Positions 56,375 through 64,000 of a stretch of DNA of 64,000 nt are shown here, piece by piece. The notes beneath the pieces are model-generated. The model searched no databases and was not told the origin of the DNA. It saw only the letters and a list, made by a program, of their open reading frames with translations. The position numbers and the translations under genes are program-made. This DNA comes from Botryococcus braunii (Eukaryota > Chlorophyta > Trebouxiophyceae), in the NCBI GenBank assembly GCA_002005505.1, contig KV908382.1, forward strand, positions 365,064-429,063, in the 5' to 3' direction. Numbering within the stretch: position 1 is the first letter of the stretch; each line of letters starts with the position of its first letter.

Positions 56375-59300
56375 TTGGTGTGTTCCATGATGGATCCTTT
56401 TGATGTAGATCCTGGTGACTTAAGTACTGAACCCATCCGTCGTCGCAACACTCACTCTGAGATTGATGAAACTGAAGACCAAACACATCAACAACTCCCA
56501 GAGACGGATCAACTTACAAGTGCAATTTCAACTGACATTGAAACACTGCATATGTACGAGCAGCTAGTTACGGTACTTGAGGCTAGTCCTGTACCTGGGC
56601 TTGCATCTGAATTTGCATCTTATTGTGTCCCGAGGCTTGGCCAGCCTGACAGGTCCGACATATACTGGGTCTTGAAAGGATTTACGCGTGTGACCACTAA
56701 GTTGCACAGGCAGTTCCACATGAGGATGCAGGGAGCAATCCATTCAGCAGTACATAGTGCTATCCAGTACAGCAACTCTCGGCAAACCACGCCCCAGCCT
56801 CGAGATGTGACACCTCAGGAAGTGGCAGCTCGACGCAAGAACTGCTACGAAAGAATGCCAAAACTGAAGAAGGGTGCCGACATTGAACTACATTTTATCC
56901 AGGTAAGACGTGCCCTGCAGATGGATGGCATGGGGTTGTCAGATCCTGAGAAGGTAGACATAGTGAGGCGTGCAACTGAAATTGATCAAGATGTAGCCAG
57001 GAGAGTAGAGGCTAATGTTGGAAGAAAATTGTATCTCAATGTTGAGGAGTATGCATCTGACCTTCAACAAATCTTCAAACCAAACCAACACGCGTATCGC
57101 GAAGCAATTAAGGGCAAAACACAAAGGCCTGATCAGACAGCCGTCAATTACATTGCCCACATTCGTGAGGTAGGATACCATTATTGGATTGGGGTACCTA
57201 CATCTGTTGATACATTTATATCTATCATTGAAACTATGACAAGGGAACACCAGCTCAACATGATGAACTTTCTGGACAATTCCCATGCTACACTTGAAAG
57301 AGATCCCAATGCAAAACCCATAACTTTCAATGATCTTGAAAATTGGGCCGCACGTTCCGACGCAAGACTTCTCAAGGCTAAGCGCGACAAGTCAGCCCAT
57401 AAGCCGCCTGCTGCCAATGGTGTCAACACAGATGATGCCAAAGAAGGTAAGGAGGAAGGTGGTAGGGGTGGACGTGGTCGTGGAGGCAGAGGGGGTCGTG
57501 GAGGACGTGGCGGGGGTAGAGCAAATGGGGCAGAAGCAGATTTTGTCCCTCTTTCATGTGTACTCTTGGCAGGATTTGGCTCAGATGATGAAAGTGAAGA
57601 GATTGACATTGTGCATAATTCACCTGCCACCCCATCTGGTCTGCAAGTTGCTGCAAGAGAGGGTGATGTCCATGTGTCAACTGTGCCATCATTGCATAGA
57701 AGTGCCAGGCATACCCGCAGCAACCCCTGCAATTTTGATCAAACGTTTCATGTTAACCAAATCACCAGTCCAATTAGGAAACAGTATGTTCCTACACCTG
57801 TTGTCACCACTAGTGCTGTGCCCTTGCCTCCTCTCAATAACCCATGTGTAAGAGGAACGGTAAGTCCACGGGTCGTCACACCGGCGCAAGTGTCAGCACT
57901 CAGGCAGTCAGCATCGCCAGTGCAACCCAGCACAGCAGTCAAATATCAGACAGATGTGACCTCATCACCACAGCAGAGTGAGCCTGCAGAGGAGTCAGAA
58001 TGGCGTCTGGTTCAGGGGCGAAAGAAGAAAAAAGTCGCTCCGAATCAAATACCGCCTCCAAGACCCCTGTCAGTCACACGCAGGCAATTAAAGAAGGCAG
58101 CCGTAGTTCAGAGACCGGCTCCTTCAGCTACTACACCTCAGGTGGTTGGTGAGCCACGTGCAGCGGCAGCCAGGCCAGTGGCAGCACCATCCTTTGTGGA
58201 TCCTCGGCTGCAAGAGAATTACGACTCGCTGCCAGGACCACGACACACCGCAAGACCAGTACGGCAACCGCAGGTGCCAACTAGGGTGTCAACTCAGCCT
58301 CATATCAGCATGCTTGCACCTATGCAACCAAGGGCAGCACAGCACAGGCCAGCAACACACCAACCGGCACCTCCGCCTCCAATCTACAGCAGTCACTTTG
58401 GTAATCCTGCATTTGGATCTTACGTGTCACCTTTAGGTCAGAACACCTTACCAATTCCTAACCCAAACAGGCCCATGCATTGGCAACCACACATTCCTGA
58501 TCCAAACCCAGTCACACTTGGTCATTTTGGTGCTGGATTGACTGAAAAGGATGTAGTGAACCCCGATGGGTCTATCAAAAATCCTGAGCACATATTTGAC
58601 AATTGTGTTGATAGTAATGTTTCGCACTCTGGTAGATCACCGGCAGATCTTGCTAGGTTTTGTAGGCAATATGGGTGCAATGTGGAGCCTGTGTACAAAC
58701 CAAATCCAGAAAACCCGTCGCAAATGCTTGCTCTGCACAACACCCCTGACAACAACCCGGTATTGCGAATGATTACTTCACAAGACATCAAATATGGTAA
58801 GCCAATTGTCACTACTATTGCTCCTCAAGTGCATATCACTGATGATGGTAGCTTGTGTATCACTACCCTTACACAAGACACAAGCGACCCCTTCCCTGTT
58901 TTTCATTCATTTGTTGTGAATTATGGTATTTTATACGAGCACTCCGAGCAATTGCGTCAACAGCGGATTCCACGGCAAACGGCGTTGTACAACGAGGGCT
59001 TCCTGGCAAATCTACACAAGAGAGCGCAGACAGTTGTCAACAACCGCACAGCTTTTGCCAACTCCCAGAACATGATGCAAGCTCAGTTCCACCGCGTGTC
59101 ACACTTGGCCCAGCATCAGCCAACACCGCAGCCGGCACAGCAGTCAGTCCCGCCACCTACTTCTTTACCAACAGTGAGCGGCCCTTCTGACACGCATGCC
59201 CCTGTATTTTGCAACATGATGTCTACCAACCTTGGCCCTCTGTCTGGCAGTGTGTACAACTCTTCTCTCAATCCAGTTGATGCTAATGCGATGCAAGGCC

Positions 59301-60328
59301 GGCGCCCAAACCGTGCCGAACATTTTCGCAATCAGGACAGACAAGACCCAAGGCCTAACCCGCCCAATCCATACTTCTATAGTCCTGAAAGCAGAATAGG
59401 CAATGCATCCTTCAACATCACCTTTGCAAGCTTATCCCAAATGGTTAGAAATCCCAAATTTCCTCCTTTTATCAACGCACTCAATGATTTTTTAGACAAT
59501 CCTCCTGTTGATCGTGCATCCATGGTAAACCTCACTGCTGCCCTGATGAATATGGCTGAAGAGGTGGGGATCCCTCTTAATTGTTCGATAGATTCTCAGC
59601 CCATTCAGTCTAAGGGGGGGGAGAGAGACACTGACTGTGATGCAGCTCGTGCGCGGGTAATAAACTGCCCGAGCCGAGAATCTTACGCTCCCGCAACCGT
59701 CAATCGCGGAAACTTGGATGACATTCCTGTATTTTCGCTGCTTTCTCCGTCATGGCAAGTTTCGGTGCCTACTGAGGACGACATCTCGCAGCTAACCTAC
59801 CTTCAAGCGGCTGCAGCTAAGTCCCCCACCATCTCATTCCCAACTGCATCGATGCCTACTGTAACGGTTAACCTTACCGACGCATCTGGAAAAGTCAAGT
59901 CTGACACCAGGAATGCATATTTGGACACTGGATGTAATGTAAATTTAATATCCAGGAAGGCATTCATGGCAGACAGCAACTCGTTCGGCCCTGACATGAA
60001 GGTGTACAATATAAAACCTTTCAATGTTCACTTGGCTGACGGGAAATCGGAAACCACTACATTTCAGGTAGTTTTGAATGCTTGTATTGCCATTGGCAAA
60101 GCATTCTACCCCTTGTCTTTCTTGGTAGTAGAAAACTGTACTGTTGACTACCTGATCGGTTTCCCATTCTTCTTTATGTACGATGCGCAATTGAAACCCG
60201 CACGTTCAAAAATGTCCCTAGGCGTGCCCAAAAAGAACCTCATTGACAAAGAGGCTGGGCATCATGGACCTTATCAAACTGTTGATGTTAAATTTCACAC
60301 TCGCAAACTCACACTCACCACAATTTAG
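56375..60328 (+). CDS. H Gag-protease (1317 aa) with RGG box
   Basis: Long single frame of a distinct Ty3/gypsy element. The start may be MVCSMMDPFD or the second Met six residues later. A helical N-terminus is followed by a capsid-like region (about residues 150-350: RRKNCYERMPKLKKGADIEL, FKPNQHAYREAIKGK). An RGG box (GGRGGRGRGGRGGRGG, about 365-385) stands where a CCHC knuckle is usual. A low-complexity Pro/Gln-rich linker of nearly 750 residues follows. The aspartic protease motif AYLDTGCNVNLIS lies near residue 1185, and the frame stops at 60326-60328. The length is far above typical gypsy Gag. Intact ORF, so the copy may be recent. Confidence 0.82.
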   Translation: MVCSMMDPFDVDPGDLSTEPIRRRNTHSEIDETEDQTHQQLPETDQLTSAISTDIETLHMYEQLVTVLEASPVPGLASEFASYCVPRLGQPDRSDIYWVLKGFTRVTTKLHRQFHMRMQGAIHSAVHSAIQYSNSRQTTPQPRDVTPQEVAARRKNCYERMPKLKKGADIELHFIQVRRALQMDGMGLSDPEKVDIVRRATEIDQDVARRVEANVGRKLYLNVEEYASDLQQIFKPNQHAYREAIKGKTQRPDQTAVNYIAHIREVGYHYWIGVPTSVDTFISIIETMTREHQLNMMNFLDNSHATLERDPNAKPITFNDLENWAARSDARLLKAKRDKSAHKPPAANGVNTDDAKEGKEEGGRGGRGRGGRGGRGGRGGGRANGAEADFVPLSCVLLAGFGSDDESEEIDIVHNSPATPSGLQVAAREGDVHVSTVPSLHRSARHTRSNPCNFDQTFHVNQITSPIRKQYVPTPVVTTSAVPLPPLNNPCVRGTVSPRVVTPAQVSALRQSASPVQPSTAVKYQTDVTSSPQQSEPAEESEWRLVQGRKKKKVAPNQIPPPRPLSVTRRQLKKAAVVQRPAPSATTPQVVGEPRAAAARPVAAPSFVDPRLQENYDSLPGPRHTARPVRQPQVPTRVSTQPHISMLAPMQPRAAQHRPATHQPAPPPPIYSSHFGNPAFGSYVSPLGQNTLPIPNPNRPMHWQPHIPDPNPVTLGHFGAGLTEKDVVNPDGSIKNPEHIFDNCVDSNVSHSGRSPADLARFCRQYGCNVEPVYKPNPENPSQMLALHNTPDNNPVLRMITSQDIKYGKPIVTTIAPQVHITDDGSLCITTLTQDTSDPFPVFHSFVVNYGILYEHSEQLRQQRIPRQTALYNEGFLANLHKRAQTVVNNRTAFANSQNMMQAQFHRVSHLAQHQPTPQPAQQSVPPPTSLPTVSGPSDTHAPVFCNMMSTNLGPLSGSVYNSSLNPVDANAMQGRRPNRAEHFRNQDRQDPRPNPPNPYFYSPESRIGNASFNITFASLSQMVRNPKFPPFINALNDFLDNPPVDRASMVNLTAALMNMAEEVGIPLNCSIDSQPIQSKGGERDTDCDAARARVINCPSRESYAPATVNRGNLDDIPVFSLLSPSWQVSVPTEDDISQLTYLQAAAAKSPTISFPTASMPTVTVNLTDASGKVKSDTRNAYLDTGCNVNLISRKAFMADSNSFGPDMKVYNIKPFNVHLADGKSETTTFQVVLNACIAIGKAFYPLSFLVVENCTVDYLIGFPFFFMYDAQLKPARSKMSLGVPKKNLIDKEAGHHGPYQTVDVKFHTRKLTLTTI

Positions 60329-60501
60329 TTAGTCGGTTTTTGCACTAACATGTGGTGCAGCCACACATGAACCTTACATTCGAATGCATATGGAGGGATA
60401 ACGTTCCCCAGCAGCACTTGCCTCCGGACTTGTGGGTGTATGACCCGCTGCAGCAAGTCATCCGGAGCTGTTAATGCGATGCAGCACTTCTGCCATTTTC
60501 T
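60329..60501 (+). other. H protease-RT junction, frames broken
   Basis: About 170 bp with stops in the relevant frames between the Gag-protease stop and the next pol segment. It may hold a frameshift site or mutations; not resolved. Confidence 0.35.
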
Positions 60502-61307
60502 GTGGCTCTGAGAGATGAGCTTCAATATTATGGTGACGCTGATCCAGCCCCTTCTCTCATCCCTCAGTCATTAATCTCCATGCATTCCGTACAGATTGAT
60601 GACTTAGATTTGTTTAATGAAGATCTTCACCTAGCTGAAATTATAGCTAAACCTAGAATTGTTCCTGAAGATCTGAGCAAGAAAGACGATATTGAATTTC
60701 TCCTGTCTAAGTACTCCTGCCTGTTTAGTACTGGGCAATCTGATTTAGGTCGAGTTGCCAACCCTGAGATATCTCATCGTATCGTTGTACATGAAGATGC
60801 CACTCCTCCCACGAGACTGAGAGCCATGTCTCAATACTCTGGAGAGAGAGAGAATTCATGATTAAAGAAGTTCAAATGTTACTTGATCTTGGCATTGTGC
60901 AACCTACGGACACTCCTTGGATATCTGCCCCTGTCATTGTTAAGAAACATGACGGCACACTTCGACTATGCATAGATTTCCGTCCTTTAAACAAAGTCAC
61001 TGTTCCTGATCCGTACCCCTTACCAGTGATTGATGCAATGCTTAGAAGAATGTCTAAAGCTAAGTATTTCTCTTCTGTTGATATTGCCTCTGCATTTTGG
61101 CAAGTTCCCATGCATGTCTCGGATAGGAAATACACTGGATTTATGACACCCACTGGCAAATATGAATGGTTGCGTATGCCGTTCGGCCTGAAAAATGCAT
61201 CAAGTACTTTTCAACGGTTAATGGATCATATAATTGGACAGACTGACTTTACTGCCGTATATCTAGATGACATTTACATATTTTCAGAAACATGGGAAAT
61301 CATGTGA
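60502..61307 (+). pseudogene. H reverse transcriptase, N-terminal and palm, frameshifted
   Basis: Three frames. 60502-60855 is upstream of the RT (SKKDDIEFLLSKYSCLFSTG). Then a length change in a GAGAGAGA run near 60850 shifts to the frame reading MIKEVQMLLDLGIVQPTD, LRLCIDFRPLNKVTVPDPYP, FSSVDIASAFWQVPMH, PFGLKNASSTFQRLMD and the catalytic YLDDIYIFS (about 61259-61285). A single-base loss near 61296 shifts again into the RNase H-integrase frame. RT would copy element RNA to cDNA; this copy is disabled unless these are assembly errors. Confidence 0.85.
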
Positions 61308-63751
61308 TGCATCTTGATATTGTTTTTGGTAAATTATTTGACAATGGCATTAAACTCAAACTCCCTAAATGTATCTTTGGAGCTCCTCACATTAAAGCTT
61401 TGGGACACATAGTGGGAAATGGGGAGATGAGGCCTGACCCTCAAAATGTTGAAGCCATCCTTGCCTTGCCTGTGCCTCGTGATGTCCACATGGTGCGGTC
61501 GGTGCTAGGTGCGTACGGTTACTACAGAGGTTATGTAGAAAACTTCGCACTTAAAACTGCCCCCTTAACCTACTTGACTAAGAAATGTGCTCAAGGAAAG
61601 TGGGACTGGACACCTCTCTGCCAGAAGGCATACGATGAACTCAAAACTGCCTTGACCTCTCAACCCATACTGAGAATGCCTCGTTTTGATTTAGTTTTTA
61701 TTGTAACCACTGATTGGTCCAAGCTGGCCATTGGTGCTGTTTTGAGTCAAGTTGATCCTGATACCAACTTCGACCACCCTGTTGCGTATGCGTCTCGTCT
61801 TCTTTCCGCTGCTGAGCAAAATTATTCTCCTACTGAAGGGGAGTGTCTAGCTCTTGTATGGGCAGTACGGAAGTATAGAATTTATCTTGATGGACGCAAA
61901 TTTATTGTTTACACTAATCATTCCGCATTGCAGTGGCTAAATTCTAAGAGACATGAAAACAGCAAGTTAGAGAGATGGGCACTTGCACTGCAAGAATTTG
62001 AACATGAAATCAGATACAAACGAGGGGAAGAAAACCTAGTCGCTGATTGTCTTTCTCGTCTTGTGTCTGCTGCTGCTATCTCTGTATATGCTACAAAATC
62101 TCTTTGGCCCGCACATGCGAAGAAGCAAAAGGAATTGGATGATATTCCATGTGTTGTATGTGGTTACCCTCAAGGGCATGACAACATTGTTATATGTGAT
62201 GGCTGTGATCGATGCTTTCATCTTCGATGTCTCCTTCCCCCTAGGTCAGTCGTGCCTAATGGATGTTGGTACTGCCCAGCTTGCGACCCCTTCTTTGGTG
62301 AAAAAGGTGGATCTAGGCTTGAGGAAGTACGGGATAAGCAGACACCTTTCAAATATCGTCACACCGAGCCATACTTGCCTGAAAATGACCCCATGATGCA
62401 ATACATTGAATCAGACCATGACCTAGCTTTGTTATCTGACTTACCCCCATCAAAAGCAGCCAACATCCGCATTCGTGCATCCTATATGTTCAAACACCCA
62501 AAAATTCCTGGCTGGCTGATGATGTTTAAAAAGATTAGGGGTAGGCCTTCTCGCTGGCTTGTGTATCCTCCCTTGGAGTATAGGTGGGATATTATATCTA
62601 TGATACATGATGTGTTAGGACATTCAGGCATTTCCCAAACTTTGGTAGTTGTTCACCAGCATTTTCACTGGCCGGGCATAAAAGATGATATTGCCCTGGT
62701 CATTAAAACTTGTGATGCATGCCAAAGAGTGAAAGCCAATGTGCCTTTCTTTCCTCCTCCAGAGCGTCCTGCACTGTATCAGCCACTTGGTCATGTGCAT
62801 GTTGATTTGTTTGGCCCCTATGATAAAGAAATGGCTGATCCTCCCTCTGGCAGACGCAACACCACCCGTGTCTTTGTATTTATTATGATCGATTATTTCA
62901 CGAAAGTTGCAGAATGGGTTGTGATTGACAACAAACAGCCCATGACTGTAGCCCGAGCCTTCTATGACCATTGGATTTGTCGTTATGGTGCCCCTGCTGT
63001 CATTACGAGTGACAATGGCAACGAATTCAAGTCCGATTTTGCTCACATGGTCTCCCGGCTCGGCATCTATCACATTTACACATCCGCAAATCATCCCTCA
63101 GCTAATGGTGTGGCAGAGAGGATGGTGCAGACCATTAAGAGAATGCTTACCACTCACTTTAATGAGCATCCCCTTAATTGGATCTCTGCACTTCACACCA
63201 TGAGACTTGCTTACATGTGCAGCCCACATAAGGCATTGAATAATATCTCTCCGTGTGAAATGTTGTTCGGATTCCGACCCAAGCTTCCACTTCCTGTCTC
63301 TGATGTATTGTGCAACTCATTTAATGTTGAACCTCCTCTCAATCATGTTGAACACTTTCACTTGTTGCAAGAAAAACTAAGGTTGTATCAGGATGACGCT
63401 GCCCTTGCTCTAGATCAAGCTATGCATAGAAATGTCATGTCAAAGCTCAAGAAGAAAAAGGTGAATAAGGACATTAAGGTAGGGGATTTAGTGCTTGAAA
63501 TCACTCCAACAGCAAGCCCCCTCAGAACAAACCTTAAAGGCCCTTTTCTGGTTGTCAAACTGAATCACTCACGCAATGTTGCACTTCTGCGCACCGGCGC
63601 AACGCAACATCGGCAACCGCGATATTTTAAACGGCACACCTCACACTTAGTTAAGTATCATGAAAAGCCTCCAGCTGGCTTGGGGGGGGAAGATGCCGTG
63701 GACGACCTCAAAAACCCAGCAGTAGTCAAATTCATGGAAGAAATGTCTTGA
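61292..63751 (+). CDS. H RT thumb, RNase H, PHD finger and integrase
   Basis: Continuous 819-codon frame. RT connection (residues 1-130: LKLPKCIFGAPHIKALGHIV), RNase H (VTTDWSKLAIGAVLSQ, GECLALVWAVRKY, YTNHSALQWL; about 140-265). A PHD finger follows at about 286-332, with CVVC, VICDGCDRCFHLRC and WYCPAC, giving the C4HC3 pattern and the Trp before the last CxxC. Integrase comes next, with HDVLGHSGIS and CDACQRVK (zinc), HVDLFGP, TSDNGNEF and GVAERM (DDE; 34 residues between the second D and E). No chromodomain is visible at the C-terminus. The PHD finger, a histone-tail reader fold, in this position is unusual for Ty3/gypsy and may act in target choice. Confidence 0.9.
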   Translation: MGNHVMHLDIVFGKLFDNGIKLKLPKCIFGAPHIKALGHIVGNGEMRPDPQNVEAILALPVPRDVHMVRSVLGAYGYYRGYVENFALKTAPLTYLTKKCAQGKWDWTPLCQKAYDELKTALTSQPILRMPRFDLVFIVTTDWSKLAIGAVLSQVDPDTNFDHPVAYASRLLSAAEQNYSPTEGECLALVWAVRKYRIYLDGRKFIVYTNHSALQWLNSKRHENSKLERWALALQEFEHEIRYKRGEENLVADCLSRLVSAAAISVYATKSLWPAHAKKQKELDDIPCVVCGYPQGHDNIVICDGCDRCFHLRCLLPPRSVVPNGCWYCPACDPFFGEKGGSRLEEVRDKQTPFKYRHTEPYLPENDPMMQYIESDHDLALLSDLPPSKAANIRIRASYMFKHPKIPGWLMMFKKIRGRPSRWLVYPPLEYRWDIISMIHDVLGHSGISQTLVVVHQHFHWPGIKDDIALVIKTCDACQRVKANVPFFPPPERPALYQPLGHVHVDLFGPYDKEMADPPSGRRNTTRVFVFIMIDYFTKVAEWVVIDNKQPMTVARAFYDHWICRYGAPAVITSDNGNEFKSDFAHMVSRLGIYHIYTSANHPSANGVAERMVQTIKRMLTTHFNEHPLNWISALHTMRLAYMCSPHKALNNISPCEMLFGFRPKLPLPVSDVLCNSFNVEPPLNHVEHFHLLQEKLRLYQDDAALALDQAMHRNVMSKLKKKKVNKDIKVGDLVLEITPTASPLRTNLKGPFLVVKLNHSRNVALLRTGATQHRQPRYFKRHTSHLVKYHEKPPAGLGGEDAVDDLKNPAVVKFMEEMS

Positions 63752-63905
63752 AATCTTCACTGTTTTATTGTTGTCATTACTGTATGCACTGTGTTTTTCA
63801 TATTTGTACTTGCATACATATTTTGGCAACATGCATTACCTTGCTGGAACCTTGGCTGGAAAGTGGGTACATCCCATAAGTACTTCCATGGTTCACTATT
63901 TATAT
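63752..63905 (+). other. H 3' untranslated region
   Basis: AT-rich, no coding. A G-run (63680-63687) near the end of the ORF could be part of a polypurine tract. No LTR start could be assigned. Confidence 0.35.
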
Positions 63906-64000
63906 TCGTGGACGTGTACGAGTACCTGTACGTGGACGAGTACCTGTACGTGGACGAATGCCTGTACGTGTACGAGTACCTGTACGTGGACGAGTACCTG
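63906..64000 (+). repeat. 18-bp minisatellite, truncated by window end
   Basis: Repeats of TACGTGGACGAGTACCTG with small variants (GAATGCC, GTGTACG), about five copies to the window edge. Confidence 0.9.

Overview
The window is a deep nest of LTR retrotransposons from a green-lineage (probably streptophyte/charophyte-like) nuclear genome. The evidence is plant-type Ty1/copia and chromodomain Ty3/gypsy polyproteins, a plant-type bZIP gene with GT-AG introns, long GA and GT microsatellites, and primer-binding sites matching plant initiator tRNA-Met. No prokaryotic genes, CRISPR arrays or rRNA genes were seen. The species assignment is inference.

Layout. 1-1125 is a broken LINE reverse transcriptase on the minus strand. 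1301-2083 is a possible small TIR element. 2254-2505 is an LTR-like duplicated leader, and 2625-3207 is a CT/GA microsatellite. From 3208 to 27978 lies gypsy element A1, split by two insertions: D1 (4286-8325, an internally deleted gypsy) and copia B1 (9581-24417). B1 is itself split by a 607-bp TRIM (11796-12402) and by copia C on the minus strand (15239-22377). Nearly every insertion has an exact 5-bp target duplication: aaaag for D1, gtaag for B1, ctgga for the TRIM, gcacc for C. Copia E (28095-34802, duplication gggag) sits next to A1 in the same GA tract. E carries a rearranged second gypsy copy, A2 (29300-32808, duplication acagc), and a solo B-type LTR (33705-34074). 34803-42344 is the only clearly non-transposon stretch and contains a multi-exon bZIP gene (about 36727-39365) and an 80-bp-arm hairpin. 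42345-52742 is a decayed gypsy D2, interrupted in its LTR by copia F (42476-49913, minus) and cut off in its RT by copia B2 (52743 onward). 56375-63751 is a different Ty3/gypsy (H) with an RGG-box Gag and a PHD finger between RNase H and integrase; its 3' end lies beyond the window.

Most notable observation. In five LTR families (F, B, C, E and a fragment G) the LTR contains the same leader segment twice: unit1, then a spacer starting GT after CAG and ending at TGTAA, then unit2 ending CAG, then a short U5. In F, unit1 carries two GT-AG introns (90 and 82-86 nt) that are removed exactly at the splice boundaries in unit2, in both LTRs. So unit2 looks like a reverse-transcribed spliced copy of unit1. 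A consistent reading is that transcription starts at unit1 (TATA-like boxes lie about 31 bp upstream in B, E and G). The 5' copy is then spliced from the donor after unit1 to the acceptor at the end of unit2, the 3' copy is polyadenylated just inside unit2, and strand transfer through that short overlap rebuilds the LTR each cycle.

Other themes. Three copia families use the anticodon region of initiator tRNA-Met as primer site, as in Drosophila copia. Several elements carry chromatin-related modules: chromodomains in A and D, a PHD finger in H, and in C a leader ORF whose N-terminus repeats the histone H3 tail motif RTKQTARK.
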